Below, one piece after another: positions 1-7,857 of a stretch of 64,000 nucleotides of DNA. Numbering within the stretch: position 1 is the first letter of the stretch; every line of letters begins with the position of its first letter. A program made the position numbers and the translations under genes. The DNA comes from Rhodohalobacter halophilus (lineage in GTDB: Bacteria; Bacteroidota; Rhodothermia; Balneolales; Balneolaceae), in assembly GCF_001715195.1 (NCBI RefSeq), contig NZ_MDWE01000012.1, positions 1 to 64,000 on the forward strand, written 5' to 3'. Below the pieces are notes generated by a model. The model worked only from the letters and a program-made list of their open reading frames with translations, was not told where the DNA came from and did no database searches.

Positions 1-13
1 ATATCAAATACCT

Positions 14-724
14 ATGAAGACACTTATATCCACGTTATTCATCCTGCTGTTGTTCACAATCGTTCATGTTGAACAGGCGATCTCTCAGGTTCAGAACGAA
101 GCGAATATCTCTTCCAGTGAAATGAGGAGTATGCTTAACTCCAATCAGATCCCGCTTCACCGGGCTACCAACACGGAGGGTTCACCGTACTATTTTGAGG
201 ATTTTTTTGAAGGTGTGGTGCATTTAAAAAATGGATTCAGTACCCGGCCTCTTCAGATTCGCTACAACACGCATACTCAGAGTGTGGACTTTATGAGTGG
301 AAACCTGGCCTTTAACGTGGAGGGCGATAACATCGACTCTTTTACATTTTCTGACGGAGAGAATGAGTATAAATTTTCGAAGGGGTACGAAGCGCGCGGT
401 ATTTCTGAGGATGATTTTGTTGAAGTTGCTGCTGAGGGAGAAGCGACATTTATTGTCCGCCACTACACAAATTTCTTTGAAGATGCTTCCACATACGGAC
501 AGGCCACACAGGAGGATCGGTATGTGACGAGCGCTGTTTTCTATCTGAAGGTAGATGATGATGATTTTAACAGAATCCGAAGGCCGAATGAAAGACGAAT
601 TATGAGGAATTTTGACCGGTTTGAAGATGAGCTTGAAACATTTGCCAATCAGCACTCTCTTGACTTTTCGGACGTGAGGGATGTGGCGCGCCTGGTGAAA
701 TACTATAACTCACTGGCAGAATAG
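14..724 (+). CDS. Secreted protein of unknown function
   Basis: Predicted 236-residue protein with a clear signal peptide: a short basic start, then a run of Leu/Ile/Phe to about residue 20, and a likely cleavage after A-I-S-Q near residue 25. The mature part is acidic, rich in Phe, Tyr and Glu, and looks like beta strands followed by a charged helical C-terminus (two closely spaced R-R-x-x-E-R-R-type segments near residue 190). I do not recognise a family. It lies 24 bases upstream of the alanine racemase reading frame on the same strand and could be cotranscribed with it. The ATG at base 14 is close to the window edge, so its promoter is not visible. The secreted location is well supported; the function is unknown. 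Confidence 0.75.
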   Translation: MKTLISTLFILLLFTIVHVEQAISQVQNEANISSSEMRSMLNSNQIPLHRATNTEGSPYYFEDFFEGVVHLKNGFSTRPLQIRYNTHTQSVDFMSGNLAFNVEGDNIDSFTFSDGENEYKFSKGYEARGISEDDFVEVAAEGEATFIVRHYTNFFEDASTYGQATQEDRYVTSAVFYLKVDDDDFNRIRRPNERRIMRNFDRFEDELETFANQHSLDFSDVRDVARLVKYYNSLAE

Positions 725-814
725 AGTAGTTACCGGTCAGCTCAGAGTTTGAGCAGCGATCCCAAAACTGTTCGCCATCAGATAGAAGAAAAGGAAACTT
801 GTTTAAAGAAAAGA

Positions 815-1993
815 ATGCAACAAAAACTTCGTGATTCTCTACAGCCATCAGCCATTGAACTGAGCCGGTTTGCCTTAGAAGGGAACTTCTCTTTTTTGAA
901 ACAAAAAGCGGGTGATGGGGTCCGGATCTCATCTGTAATAAAGGGGAATGCTTACGGCCACGGGATCTCCTCGTTTATTCCGATGGCAGAATCGTGCGGG
1001 ATTAACCATTTTTCGGTCTTTAGTGCCGATGAGGCGGAGGGAGTTTTGAAGTTCAGATCTGATCCTGATACAGATGTGATGATTATGGGGATGATTCGTG
1101 ATTCTGAACTTGACTGGGCAATTCAGAACGGAATTGAATTCTATCTGTTTGAAATGAGCCGGCTGAAAGCGGCTGAAAAGTTCGCAAAGAAGAATCAAAA
1201 GAGGGCATCTGTGCATCTTCAGCTTGAGACCGGTATGCACCGAACCGGATTTGAAATGAGGGAGTGGAAGGAGCTCTTTAAGCAGACATCGGAAAGTGAA
1301 TGGATAGATGTGAAGGGGATTTGCACACATTTTGCCGGCGCTGAAAGTGTGGCGAACTATTTTAGGATTCAAAATCAGAATAAGCGTTTTCAGGAGGCGC
1401 TGGAGCTTGCTTCAGCCTATTTTGATCCGCTGCCTGCCCGTCACGCCGCTAGCTCCGCAGCATTTCTGACAATGCCCGAAACCCATTACGATATGGTTCG
1501 TGTGGGAATCGCACAATATGGATTTTGGCCCAGTCGTGAGACCTACATGCATCAGGCAAAAGCGAACCGTTTTCAAGAGGATGTTGATCCTTTGCGACGG
1601 GTAATGACCTGGAAAAGTGAAGTGATGAGCACTAAATGGGTGGCTGCCGGAGATTTTATCGGTTACGGGAATGTCTATATGGCCGGACGAGATATGCAAA
1701 TTGCTACGGTTCCGATTGGATACACGCACGGTTTTGGTCGAAACCTGACGAATGCGGGACACGTTCTGATCAATGGAGAGAGGGCGCAGGTTTCCGGTCT
1801 GGTAAACATGAACATGATCACCGTTGATGTTACAGATATTCCCGGAGTACAAAAGGGGGATGAAGTGGTGTTGATCGGTCATCAGGGAGATGATGAGATC
1901 ACTGTGGCCTCTTTTGGGGAGATGACCAATAACCTGAACTATGAAATTTTAACCCGTCTGCCGGCTTCAATTCCTAGATTGGTGGTCGCGTGA
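815..1993 (+). CDS. alr: Alanine racemase (PLP-dependent)
   Basis: Interconverts L- and D-alanine in the cytoplasm, supplying D-Ala for peptidoglycan. The PLP lysine lies in the classic S-V-I-K-G-N-A-Y-G-H-G motif. The second-domain motifs are also present: R-V-G-I-A-Q-Y-G near the middle and G-Y-T-H-G-F-G-R-N, which carries the catalytic tyrosine of the C-terminal beta domain. The open frame reaches back to a TTG at 749, but the extra 22 residues are charged and unlike the family. The ATG at 815 gives a 392-residue protein with the usual length before the lysine (about residue 43), so I prefer 815; 749 remains possible. A perfect hairpin at 2011-2043 follows the stop and separates it from the converging gene. 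Confidence 0.93.
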   Translation: MQQKLRDSLQPSAIELSRFALEGNFSFLKQKAGDGVRISSVIKGNAYGHGISSFIPMAESCGINHFSVFSADEAEGVLKFRSDPDTDVMIMGMIRDSELDWAIQNGIEFYLFEMSRLKAAEKFAKKNQKRASVHLQLETGMHRTGFEMREWKELFKQTSESEWIDVKGICTHFAGAESVANYFRIQNQNKRFQEALELASAYFDPLPARHAASSAAFLTMPETHYDMVRVGIAQYGFWPSRETYMHQAKANRFQEDVDPLRRVMTWKSEVMSTKWVAAGDFIGYGNVYMAGRDMQIATVPIGYTHGFGRNLTNAGHVLINGERAQVSGLVNMNMITVDVTDIPGVQKGDEVVLIGHQGDDEITVASFGEMTNNLNYEILTRLPASIPRLVVA

Positions 1994-2010
1994 GGGGATG
2001 TACAAATAGA

Positions 2011-2043
2011 AGACCCGTCAGGTTTCTGAAACCTGACGGGTCT
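2011..2043. terminator. Perfect palindrome between converging genes
   Basis: Two 15-base arms (AGACCCGTCAGGTTT and its reverse complement) around a three-base loop. It sits between the stop of alr (1993) and the stop of the oppositely directed DUF4236 gene (2063), so it can act as a bidirectional terminator. It belongs to the dispersed palindrome family seen again at 15406, 16270, 19039 and 21661. Confidence 0.75.
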
Positions 2044-2062
2044 GGCCCAACCTTCAATCAAA

Positions 2063-3340
2063 CTACTTCACTTTCTTCTCAATAATTTTTTCCAGCCTTG
2101 CCGCAATGATCATCGGATATTTTGAAGTGAGGAAAATGGGGTTTTTCCGGCCTGAGATGGTGATCTCAATCGTATTGGATTCCAGGTCAGTGATGACATC
2201 CAGCACTTTATTTAATCGATATTCTCTCGAACCGGACCCATATATAATCATTCGCCGATCGGTGATGACGAGTTTTCCATCGATCTGAATTTCATAGCCA
2301 AGCTTCCGGTACTTTACACGATTCTTCTGAAACCGGTCCTGAACCCGCTCTTCAAGCAGTCGAACATCATCAAAATCTGCATAACAGATCTCACCCTGCA
2401 CCAAAGGGACAGGTGATTCCTCTTCATGAAGCGGACGCTCCATCTCCTTCCTCACTGAGGAGGCCAAGTCCAGATACTGGAGCTCTTCAAAAATAAACTG
2501 ATCCGGGAGATCCAGCTTTTTGATCAGCTCCCTGATTTCATTCTCTTCTTCTTCACTGAGCAGATGATCATCGAGAGCGGCCTCCAGATGCCGGGAGAGA
2601 ATGGCCTGTTTGGTTTCCATGATAAAACTGTCATTTACCGGAAGCTGTTTCTCCAGTTTGTTATAGGCAAATATGTATTCATCTTCCCGTTTTTCCATGG
2701 CAATCTGCAAAATTACGGTAAAAAGATCGGGCATAAAGCGCTCATTATATTTACGCGGCGCTTTCTCCTCAAATCGTAACATGGGGTCCAGGTCGACCTG
2801 AGATGGATTTTCTTCAAACTTTTTGGTGAGAGACTCCACCATCTGATGACCTTTCCTGCGCCATCGGTAATCCCGCAAAACGGTGAGTAAAATAATGAGG
2901 AGTCCAACTGCTGAGATGATCCATACGGTCTGTTCACCCATCAAAAGTGCTGCGGCAAGAAAGATTGCTGCAAGACTCCAGATGAGAGGACTTTTGTAGA
3001 GAGGTATGCTCTCGGCAAGCTCCGGCCACGGATGCGGTTCAATCAGATCGTATGGTGAGGAAAAAGTCGAGCCGGTATCTACAAAAAGATCGGTCGGCCC
3101 GTTCGGGTTAATTTGTGCCCGTCGGCCGTTCGGTTTGATAGCATCGGGAATATCCTTCCGTCTCTTTTGCCCAAACTTCTCCCGGTAGTAGAGTCCGTGC
3201 CGTCCGCCATAAACATAGGCTCCGTTTCTGTTCAGGCCGATTCTTGCTCCGGTAACTCCGCCCGAAACACCAACGCCGCCCTTTGAAAGGTTAATCCGTA
3301 GAGGTCCCGCTTTAAATGCTTTTCTTATAAAAAATCCCAT
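2063..3340 (-). CDS. DUF4236 domain membrane protein
   Basis: A 425-residue protein whose first 55 residues match the DUF4236 pattern: M-G-F-F-I-R-K, then G-P-L-R-I-N-L-S-K-G-G-V-G-V-S, then repeated Gly-rich strands ending in a G-x-x-G-L-Y-Y-R motif. Two hydrophobic helices follow at about residues 118-155 (S-P-L-I-W-S-L-A-A-I-F and V-W-I-I-S-A-V-G-L-L-I). The middle is a charged helical region. The last 100 residues read like a small PH-like beta domain (L-V-I-T-D-R-R-M-I-I-Y-G-S-G). This suggests an inner-membrane protein with two cytoplasmic domains. No enzymatic residues are apparent and the role is unknown. It stands alone on its strand. Confidence 0.8.
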   Translation of the reverse strand: MGFFIRKAFKAGPLRINLSKGGVGVSGGVTGARIGLNRNGAYVYGGRHGLYYREKFGQKRRKDIPDAIKPNGRRAQINPNGPTDLFVDTGSTFSSPYDLIEPHPWPELAESIPLYKSPLIWSLAAIFLAAALLMGEQTVWIISAVGLLIILLTVLRDYRWRRKGHQMVESLTKKFEENPSQVDLDPMLRFEEKAPRKYNERFMPDLFTVILQIAMEKREDEYIFAYNKLEKQLPVNDSFIMETKQAILSRHLEAALDDHLLSEEEENEIRELIKKLDLPDQFIFEELQYLDLASSVRKEMERPLHEEESPVPLVQGEICYADFDDVRLLEERVQDRFQKNRVKYRKLGYEIQIDGKLVITDRRMIIYGSGSREYRLNKVLDVITDLESNTIEITISGRKNPIFLTSKYPMIIAARLEKIIEKKVK

Positions 3341-3504
3341 GGCGCCAAAACTCTGAAAGTTTTAAATGTATTACAACCTTGTTTTTAGTTTAGAACTACA
3401 CGGTTTATGTTCATTTGTTTCAGTTTGTCTGAGAATTCATTGCCTCGTAAGTTAAAGGTGGAATGAATAAAGTTTGCTCAGCTAAATCTATTAAATAGAG
3501 ATAT

Positions 3505-4617
3505 ATGTCAGATTACTACGCAGCCATTTTCGGTGCCGGCATTTCCGGTTTGTCGTTGGCGAATCAACTTCATCAAAGAGGAAAAAAAGTTTTGCTGATC
3601 GACCCGTTTCGGGCTGACCCCGAAGCTCCCGGACCACCGGCCGCAATGGTCAACCCATCGGCGGGACGAAAAGGAAACCTGGTATGGGAGAGTGAGAAGT
3701 GCCTGAATGCATTCCGAGCAAATATTGAGAACCTTGCAGAGAAGTCGGGCAGGGATGATCTGTTTAACGCGACCGGTGTTTTGCGTCCTGCCATTACCGA
3801 GGAGCTGGCCGAGAATTTTAAACAATCACTAGAAAAACAGCCGTGGCCTGAGGGGTGGGTAGAGTGGCTTGAACCGGATCAGATAGAGGAGATCAATCCC
3901 GGAATTGCTGAAAACTATGGCGGTTACTTCATCAAACCGGGACTCACGGTTTTTGTGGACAACTATCTGAACACCTTCCGAAAAGTATTGACGAATGGCG
4001 GTGTAACGTTTAGCGGTTTGAAAACGATGTATGAATTTCGCGAGTCGGATTTTGTTCTTACCGACAAAAAGGGGAAGACCGCAACAGCAGAGCATGTGAT
4101 TGTGTGCGCCGGACATGATACTCCCGGTTTTGAAGACTGGGCCGAGCTTGGGATACAGCGTGTGAAAGGCCAGGTAGCCATTTTTGAAACGGAGCAAGAA
4201 TTGCCGTGGATGCACGGACTCTCAGCGCTGGGATATATTCTGCGGCGAAAACCGAATGAACTGATTGTCGGTTCAACCTACGAGCACCATTTTGATGACG
4301 TGGAGATCACGGATGAAGCACATAACCGGCTGTTTGGCAAGCTGGAGAAGATTCTGCCGGAGATCAGCAAAAAGGTGAAAAAGACCGGACAGCTGGCCGG
4401 AGTTCGAGCAACGGCGCCCAATCATCTGCCGGTTCTGGGAAGACACCGGAATAATCCGCAGTTATGCATCTTTTCGGCCATGGGGTCCAAAGGGTTGATC
4501 TATTCGGAGTATATGGCGTCCATTCTGGCGGATCATCTTATATCAGGTTTGGAAATACCTGATGAGCTGGATACGGAAAGAATTTATCGCCGATTGCGTA
4601 AGAAAGGAAAGATTTAG
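3505..4617 (+). CDS. FAD-dependent oxidoreductase, DadA/ThiO-like
   Basis: A 370-residue flavoenzyme. The N-terminus has the dinucleotide-binding fold G-A-G-I-S-G-L-S-L-A-N-Q-L, followed by the acidic end of strand 2 (L-L-I-D-P). A later V-I-V-C-A-G-H-D segment is the second FAD-contact motif, and the C-terminus has V-R-A-T-A-P-N-H-L-P-V-L-G typical of the DAO (D-amino-acid oxidase/glycine oxidase) family. Members oxidise secondary or primary amines, often amino acids. The family also includes the MnmC oxidase domain, so the substrate cannot be given. It starts at ATG 3505 after an AT-rich 160-base gap, on the opposite strand to its upstream neighbour, so it has its own promoter. Confidence 0.85.
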   Translation: MSDYYAAIFGAGISGLSLANQLHQRGKKVLLIDPFRADPEAPGPPAAMVNPSAGRKGNLVWESEKCLNAFRANIENLAEKSGRDDLFNATGVLRPAITEELAENFKQSLEKQPWPEGWVEWLEPDQIEEINPGIAENYGGYFIKPGLTVFVDNYLNTFRKVLTNGGVTFSGLKTMYEFRESDFVLTDKKGKTATAEHVIVCAGHDTPGFEDWAELGIQRVKGQVAIFETEQELPWMHGLSALGYILRRKPNELIVGSTYEHHFDDVEITDEAHNRLFGKLEKILPEISKKVKKTGQLAGVRATAPNHLPVLGRHRNNPQLCIFSAMGSKGLIYSEYMASILADHLISGLEIPDELDTERIYRRLRKKGKI

Positions 4618-4624
4618 GAGAGTG

Positions 4625-4977
4625 GATTCACCGCGGAGGCGCTGGGAGCGCTGAGTGTTTTTTTACTTGGTGATGGTGGATTTCGAATCTGTCGTTAAGT
4701 ATCATTCTTATAATAATCTGTAATAATTTAGAACATAACATGAGTTTGTAATATTGTTGTTGAATTTGATAAGAAATCCCCTCCTTCCCAAGGAGGGGAA
4801 TAAGGGGTGGTTCGAACAGGTCAGGTTCATTTTTCAATCTATATTGAAGGAAAAAATTGAGATCCAACCACCCCTGTCCTCCGTACGAGACTTCGGAAGG
4901 CTAGCCTAGCCCCTCCTTCATAAGGAGGGGATTTTACAAGTTTTCTACTGCGATTCCCAGCGCCACTGCGGTGAATC
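4625..4977. repeat. Nested inverted repeat, gene-free
   Basis: This stretch holds no credible gene. Its two ends are inverted copies: an arm at 4625-4647 (GATTCACCGC..GGCGCTGGGA) matches the reverse complement of 4955-4977. Inside it, a G/C-block hairpin at 4774-4799 (AAATCCCCTCCTT...AAGGAGGGGA) recurs at 4909-4935, and AAGGGGTGGTT near 4802 pairs with AACCACCCCT near 4865. The whole could fold as one long cruciform. Similar CCACCCC and GGGAG pieces recur near 7778. It could be a decayed miniature mobile element. Confidence 0.6.
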
Positions 4978-6721
4978 ACATCCCTTCGATGTAATCGCCG
5001 AATTTCCAATCGGATTCGAAGTCGGGATTGAGCTCCTGTTCAGTTAATATAGCCTTGACCATCGCAACCGGAATGCTGTTATTTTGCAGTATCGCATCGT
5101 GAAACTCTTTTTCGTTCATCTGTCCGGATTCAACCAGTTCCATTCTAAGCGAGTAGAACTGCATGGCCCCAACCATGTAAGCGATCTGATAGAGCGGCCC
5201 GTAATTACCTTCAAAAGATCGCCGGACTTCCGCCTCGGCATTGGCGTATTCGTGTCCCACCTTATCCACTAAATAATCGATGGACTGCTGGGGTGTCCAG
5301 TTCCCGAGGTGGTAGTTCAGTGAAAAGACAATACGCGCGGCTCGGTGCATTCTCCAATAGAGCATCCCGATTCGGTCTTCGGGATTGTTGGCAAATTCTT
5401 TTTCCCACAACACAAATTCCCAGTAGAGCGCCCACCCTTCGGTCCAGAACGGGGTTCTGAACATCCGGCGCTGTGTTTCATATCTCTGATTCATAAACTG
5501 CTGCAGGTGGTGGCCCGGAATCAATTCGTGGTGAACGACCGCTTTGGAGAAATGAGGGTTGTTGCCCCGCATGCTCATCATCTTCTCTTCGTGAGTCATG
5601 GTATGGGTCGGATAGGCAATTCGGACTGTCTCCCCGCCCAGAAAGAATGGAGCGATACGCTGCCATTCCGGGCTCAACATCATCATCCTCCAGGTCTCTT
5701 TTGCCATATCGGGGATGGTTACCAGGTTCCGGGATTCGAGAAACGTAACGGCTTCATCGGCCAGGTCCTGCACAAGTTTGGGCTGTTCTCCTGCCGGGAG
5801 GTAGGTGGTTTTAACCTGTTCGAGTGCAGCTTTCCAGTCATCGCCAAAGCCGAGTTCATTGGAGGCTTTCAGCATTTCACGTAAGGTCCAGTCATACTGC
5901 TCGTTTGCGATGTCTATCAACTCCTGCGGCGAGTAGGAGATCATCTCAAAAGCCAGCCGGCGGTTGATCTCATTTTCTCCGATGGGATTGCCGGTAATTC
6001 CGCTTTCATCCACAACTTCTTTATCCTGATCGTAATGGTTTTTAGCTAATTCAGCATAAGACTCAAACGATTCTTTGAGTATTTCAAACGGCGATTCCAC
6101 CCACCAGTTGAAATCGGGAGAATAGCCGTAGTAAAAATCGTAGACCTCTTCTATAGCATCTTTCAGTTCCTCAATAGCATCCGACAAATAGGCCGCATCC
6201 CGCTTGGAGAGATGATCAGCTTCTTCTAGTTGATTCATTTTTCTTTCAATTTCATGATGCCAGCTGTTCATCCATTCGGCTACTTTTTGCCCTTCAATGG
6301 AGTGACCTCTTCGGCGCAGCTTAATAAACTCCATGATTTCCTCTGGAGCAGGTACGTATGATGCAATTCGATTATACTGCTTGCGCTCTTCCTGTAAGAA
6401 GTAGAGAGACCGGTCCAAACTGTTCTGAAACAGCAGGTAATCCACCTGTTCGGAATGAGAGAGGTCATCAAAAGAGATCTCCCCTAATCGTTGAAGCTGA
6501 GTTTCATAAAACTTTTCAAAACGGTCAAAATACTCATCTGATGGCTGAACGGAGTAGAGCCGGTTTAGAGCACCGCGATCGGCCTGGTAGTGGGTGATCA
6601 GATCGGTGACAGGCTGGGCAGACAGTGAGGTTGCTGTAGAGACAAAGAGGAATAGAAACAGATATTTTAATATGGATCGCATTGAGTGAAAGGTGTTTTC
6701 AAGTTTCATCCATGAAACCAA
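4976..6721 (-). CDS. DUF885 family secreted metallopeptidase-like protein
   Basis: A protein of up to 581 residues. An N-terminal signal peptide (Y-L-F-L-F-L-F-V-S-T-A-T-S-L-S-A-Q) suggests export. The start may be the in-frame M at residue 5 or 14 of the open frame rather than 6721. Near residue 395 is the DUF885 zinc-type motif H-H-E-L-I-P-G-H-H-L-Q, with the downstream family landmarks F-W-T-E-G-W-A-L-Y-W-E and E-A-E-V-R-R. DUF885 proteins have a gluzincin-like HExxH fold and are presumed peptidases acting outside the cytoplasm; biochemical roles are mostly unproven. It is a single gene flanked by repeat-rich spacers on both sides. Confidence 0.88.
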   Translation of the reverse strand: MVSWMKLENTFHSMRSILKYLFLFLFVSTATSLSAQPVTDLITHYQADRGALNRLYSVQPSDEYFDRFEKFYETQLQRLGEISFDDLSHSEQVDYLLFQNSLDRSLYFLQEERKQYNRIASYVPAPEEIMEFIKLRRRGHSIEGQKVAEWMNSWHHEIERKMNQLEEADHLSKRDAAYLSDAIEELKDAIEEVYDFYYGYSPDFNWWVESPFEILKESFESYAELAKNHYDQDKEVVDESGITGNPIGENEINRRLAFEMISYSPQELIDIANEQYDWTLREMLKASNELGFGDDWKAALEQVKTTYLPAGEQPKLVQDLADEAVTFLESRNLVTIPDMAKETWRMMMLSPEWQRIAPFFLGGETVRIAYPTHTMTHEEKMMSMRGNNPHFSKAVVHHELIPGHHLQQFMNQRYETQRRMFRTPFWTEGWALYWEFVLWEKEFANNPEDRIGMLYWRMHRAARIVFSLNYHLGNWTPQQSIDYLVDKVGHEYANAEAEVRRSFEGNYGPLYQIAYMVGAMQFYSLRMELVESGQMNEKEFHDAILQNNSIPVAMVKAILTEQELNPDFESDWKFGDYIEGM

Positions 6722-6816
6722 TTATTTTTGATTTCTGCAATTTGTGAGCTGTAATTTTCAGAGTATTTGACTGTCGTCCCCTTTGGGGCTTTCGATCATA
6801 CAGATTGATAGATCTT

Positions 6817-6916
6817 CATCGTGCGCTGCACGATGTTGTTGACCGGCGCTCCTTCGGAGCTAAGTTTGCTTAGGCTGAATGGCTCAAGGATTCAAAAGTT
6901 CTCTACAAGCTCGAAC
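6817..6916. repeat. Left copy of the transposase-flanking hairpin repeat
   Basis: A 100-base block beginning CATCGTGCGCTGCACGATG (a perfect hairpin) followed by GTTGTTGACCGGCGCTCC and a second hairpin (GCTCCTTCGGAGC), ending in AAGTTCTCTACAAGCTCGAAC. It recurs in the same orientation at 7650-7750. The rest of the spacer 6722-7133 is also hairpin-rich (GCCCCAAAGGGGC at about 7028, CATAGTGCAACGCGCTATG at about 7051, GCCCTGAAGGGGC at about 7100) and holds no gene I would support. Confidence 0.75.
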
Positions 6917-7133
6917 AGTCGGGTTATGAGATTTGAGTTTGATCTCTTTGTCCTGCAACTGTTTGGGCTTTCGATCAGTCAGATCGGTTGGCTATCTAAA
7001 TTTTTTAATCCTACATACTGTGTGTTTGCCCCAAAGGGGCAAAGTCAATAACATAGTGCAACGCGCTATGCCGGATACTACGGCAATAGATCTATATAGC
7101 CCTGAAGGGGCTTAATCCATACAAAACATTACA

Positions 7134-7586
7134 ATGCCTCAGTCCCTCTCGAAAGTATATACGCATATCATAATCAGCACAAAACACAGAAAAAACCTGA
7201 TTGATGACAAGATAGAAAGCGATTTATATAATTATATCGGAGGGATATGTAAAGATCTGGAATGTAACCCCGTACAAATTGGTGGATATAAAAACCATGT
7301 TCACATTTTATGTCTCTTGTCAAGAAAGATTACTCAAATGAAACTTCTTCAGGAAATAAAACAGGGCTCTTCCAAATGGATAAAAACGATGGATGATCGA
7401 TACGCAAATTTTTACTGGCAGGATGGATATGGAATTTTCTCAGTCTCTCCGAAAGGAGTAAACTCCGTTATCGATTACATTCAAAATCAGCATGAACATC
7501 ATCATAATATGAGTTTTAAAGACGAGTATAGAAAATTTTTAGTGAAGTATGGAGTCGACTTTGATGAACGATATGTATGGGATTAA
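7134..7586 (+). CDS. tnpA: IS200-like / REP-associated tyrosine transposase
   Basis: A 150-residue single-strand DNA transposase of the Y1 HUH family. The metal-binding HUH motif is N-H-V-H-I-L (His55, His57). The catalytic tyrosine is Tyr115 in S-V-I-D-Y-I-Q-N-Q. The length equals that of IS200/IS605 TnpA. It is flanked by hairpin-rich direct repeats rather than by a TnpB gene. That fits either an IS200-type element or a RAYT (a domesticated TnpA acting on REP palindromes). The ends of the mobile unit cannot be fixed by eye. It looks intact, with full motifs and no internal stops. Confidence 0.88.
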   Translation: MPQSLSKVYTHIIISTKHRKNLIDDKIESDLYNYIGGICKDLECNPVQIGGYKNHVHILCLLSRKITQMKLLQEIKQGSSKWIKTMDDRYANFYWQDGYGIFSVSPKGVNSVIDYIQNQHEHHHNMSFKDEYRKFLVKYGVDFDERYVWD

Positions 7587-7649
7587 CCTGCCAATTCATT
7601 CTCGGATCGCTGCCCGCGTTGGGGCAGCTCTGATGGGTTGACATTGTAT

Positions 7650-7750
7650 CATCGTGCGCTACACGATGTTGTTGACCGGCGCTCCTTTGGAACAGAGTTT
7701 TCACAGACTGGATCGCTTAAAGATTAAAAAGTTCTCGACAAGATCGAACT
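7650..7750. repeat. Right copy of the transposase-flanking hairpin repeat
   Basis: Matches the left copy: CATCGTGCGCTACACGATG, then GTTGTTGACCGGCGCTCC, ending AAGTTCTCGACAAGATCGAAC. Differences from the left copy are mostly in loop or spacer bases. The following bases to 7857 hold a broken CCACCCC/GGGAG hairpin but no gene. Confidence 0.75.
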
Positions 7751-7857
7751 GATGGTCGAATTCATTACGAATCTGAACCACCCCTATATCCTCTCCTTAA
7801 AAAAAGGGAGATATTTTTTAGATCTTCAATCGTGGTAACTAAGAAGCATAATTAAAT

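Noticed and set aside
4628-4867. Leftward 79-residue frame after the oxidoreductase gene
   Set aside because: It is made by the nested inverted repeats and has no RBS or protein-like composition.
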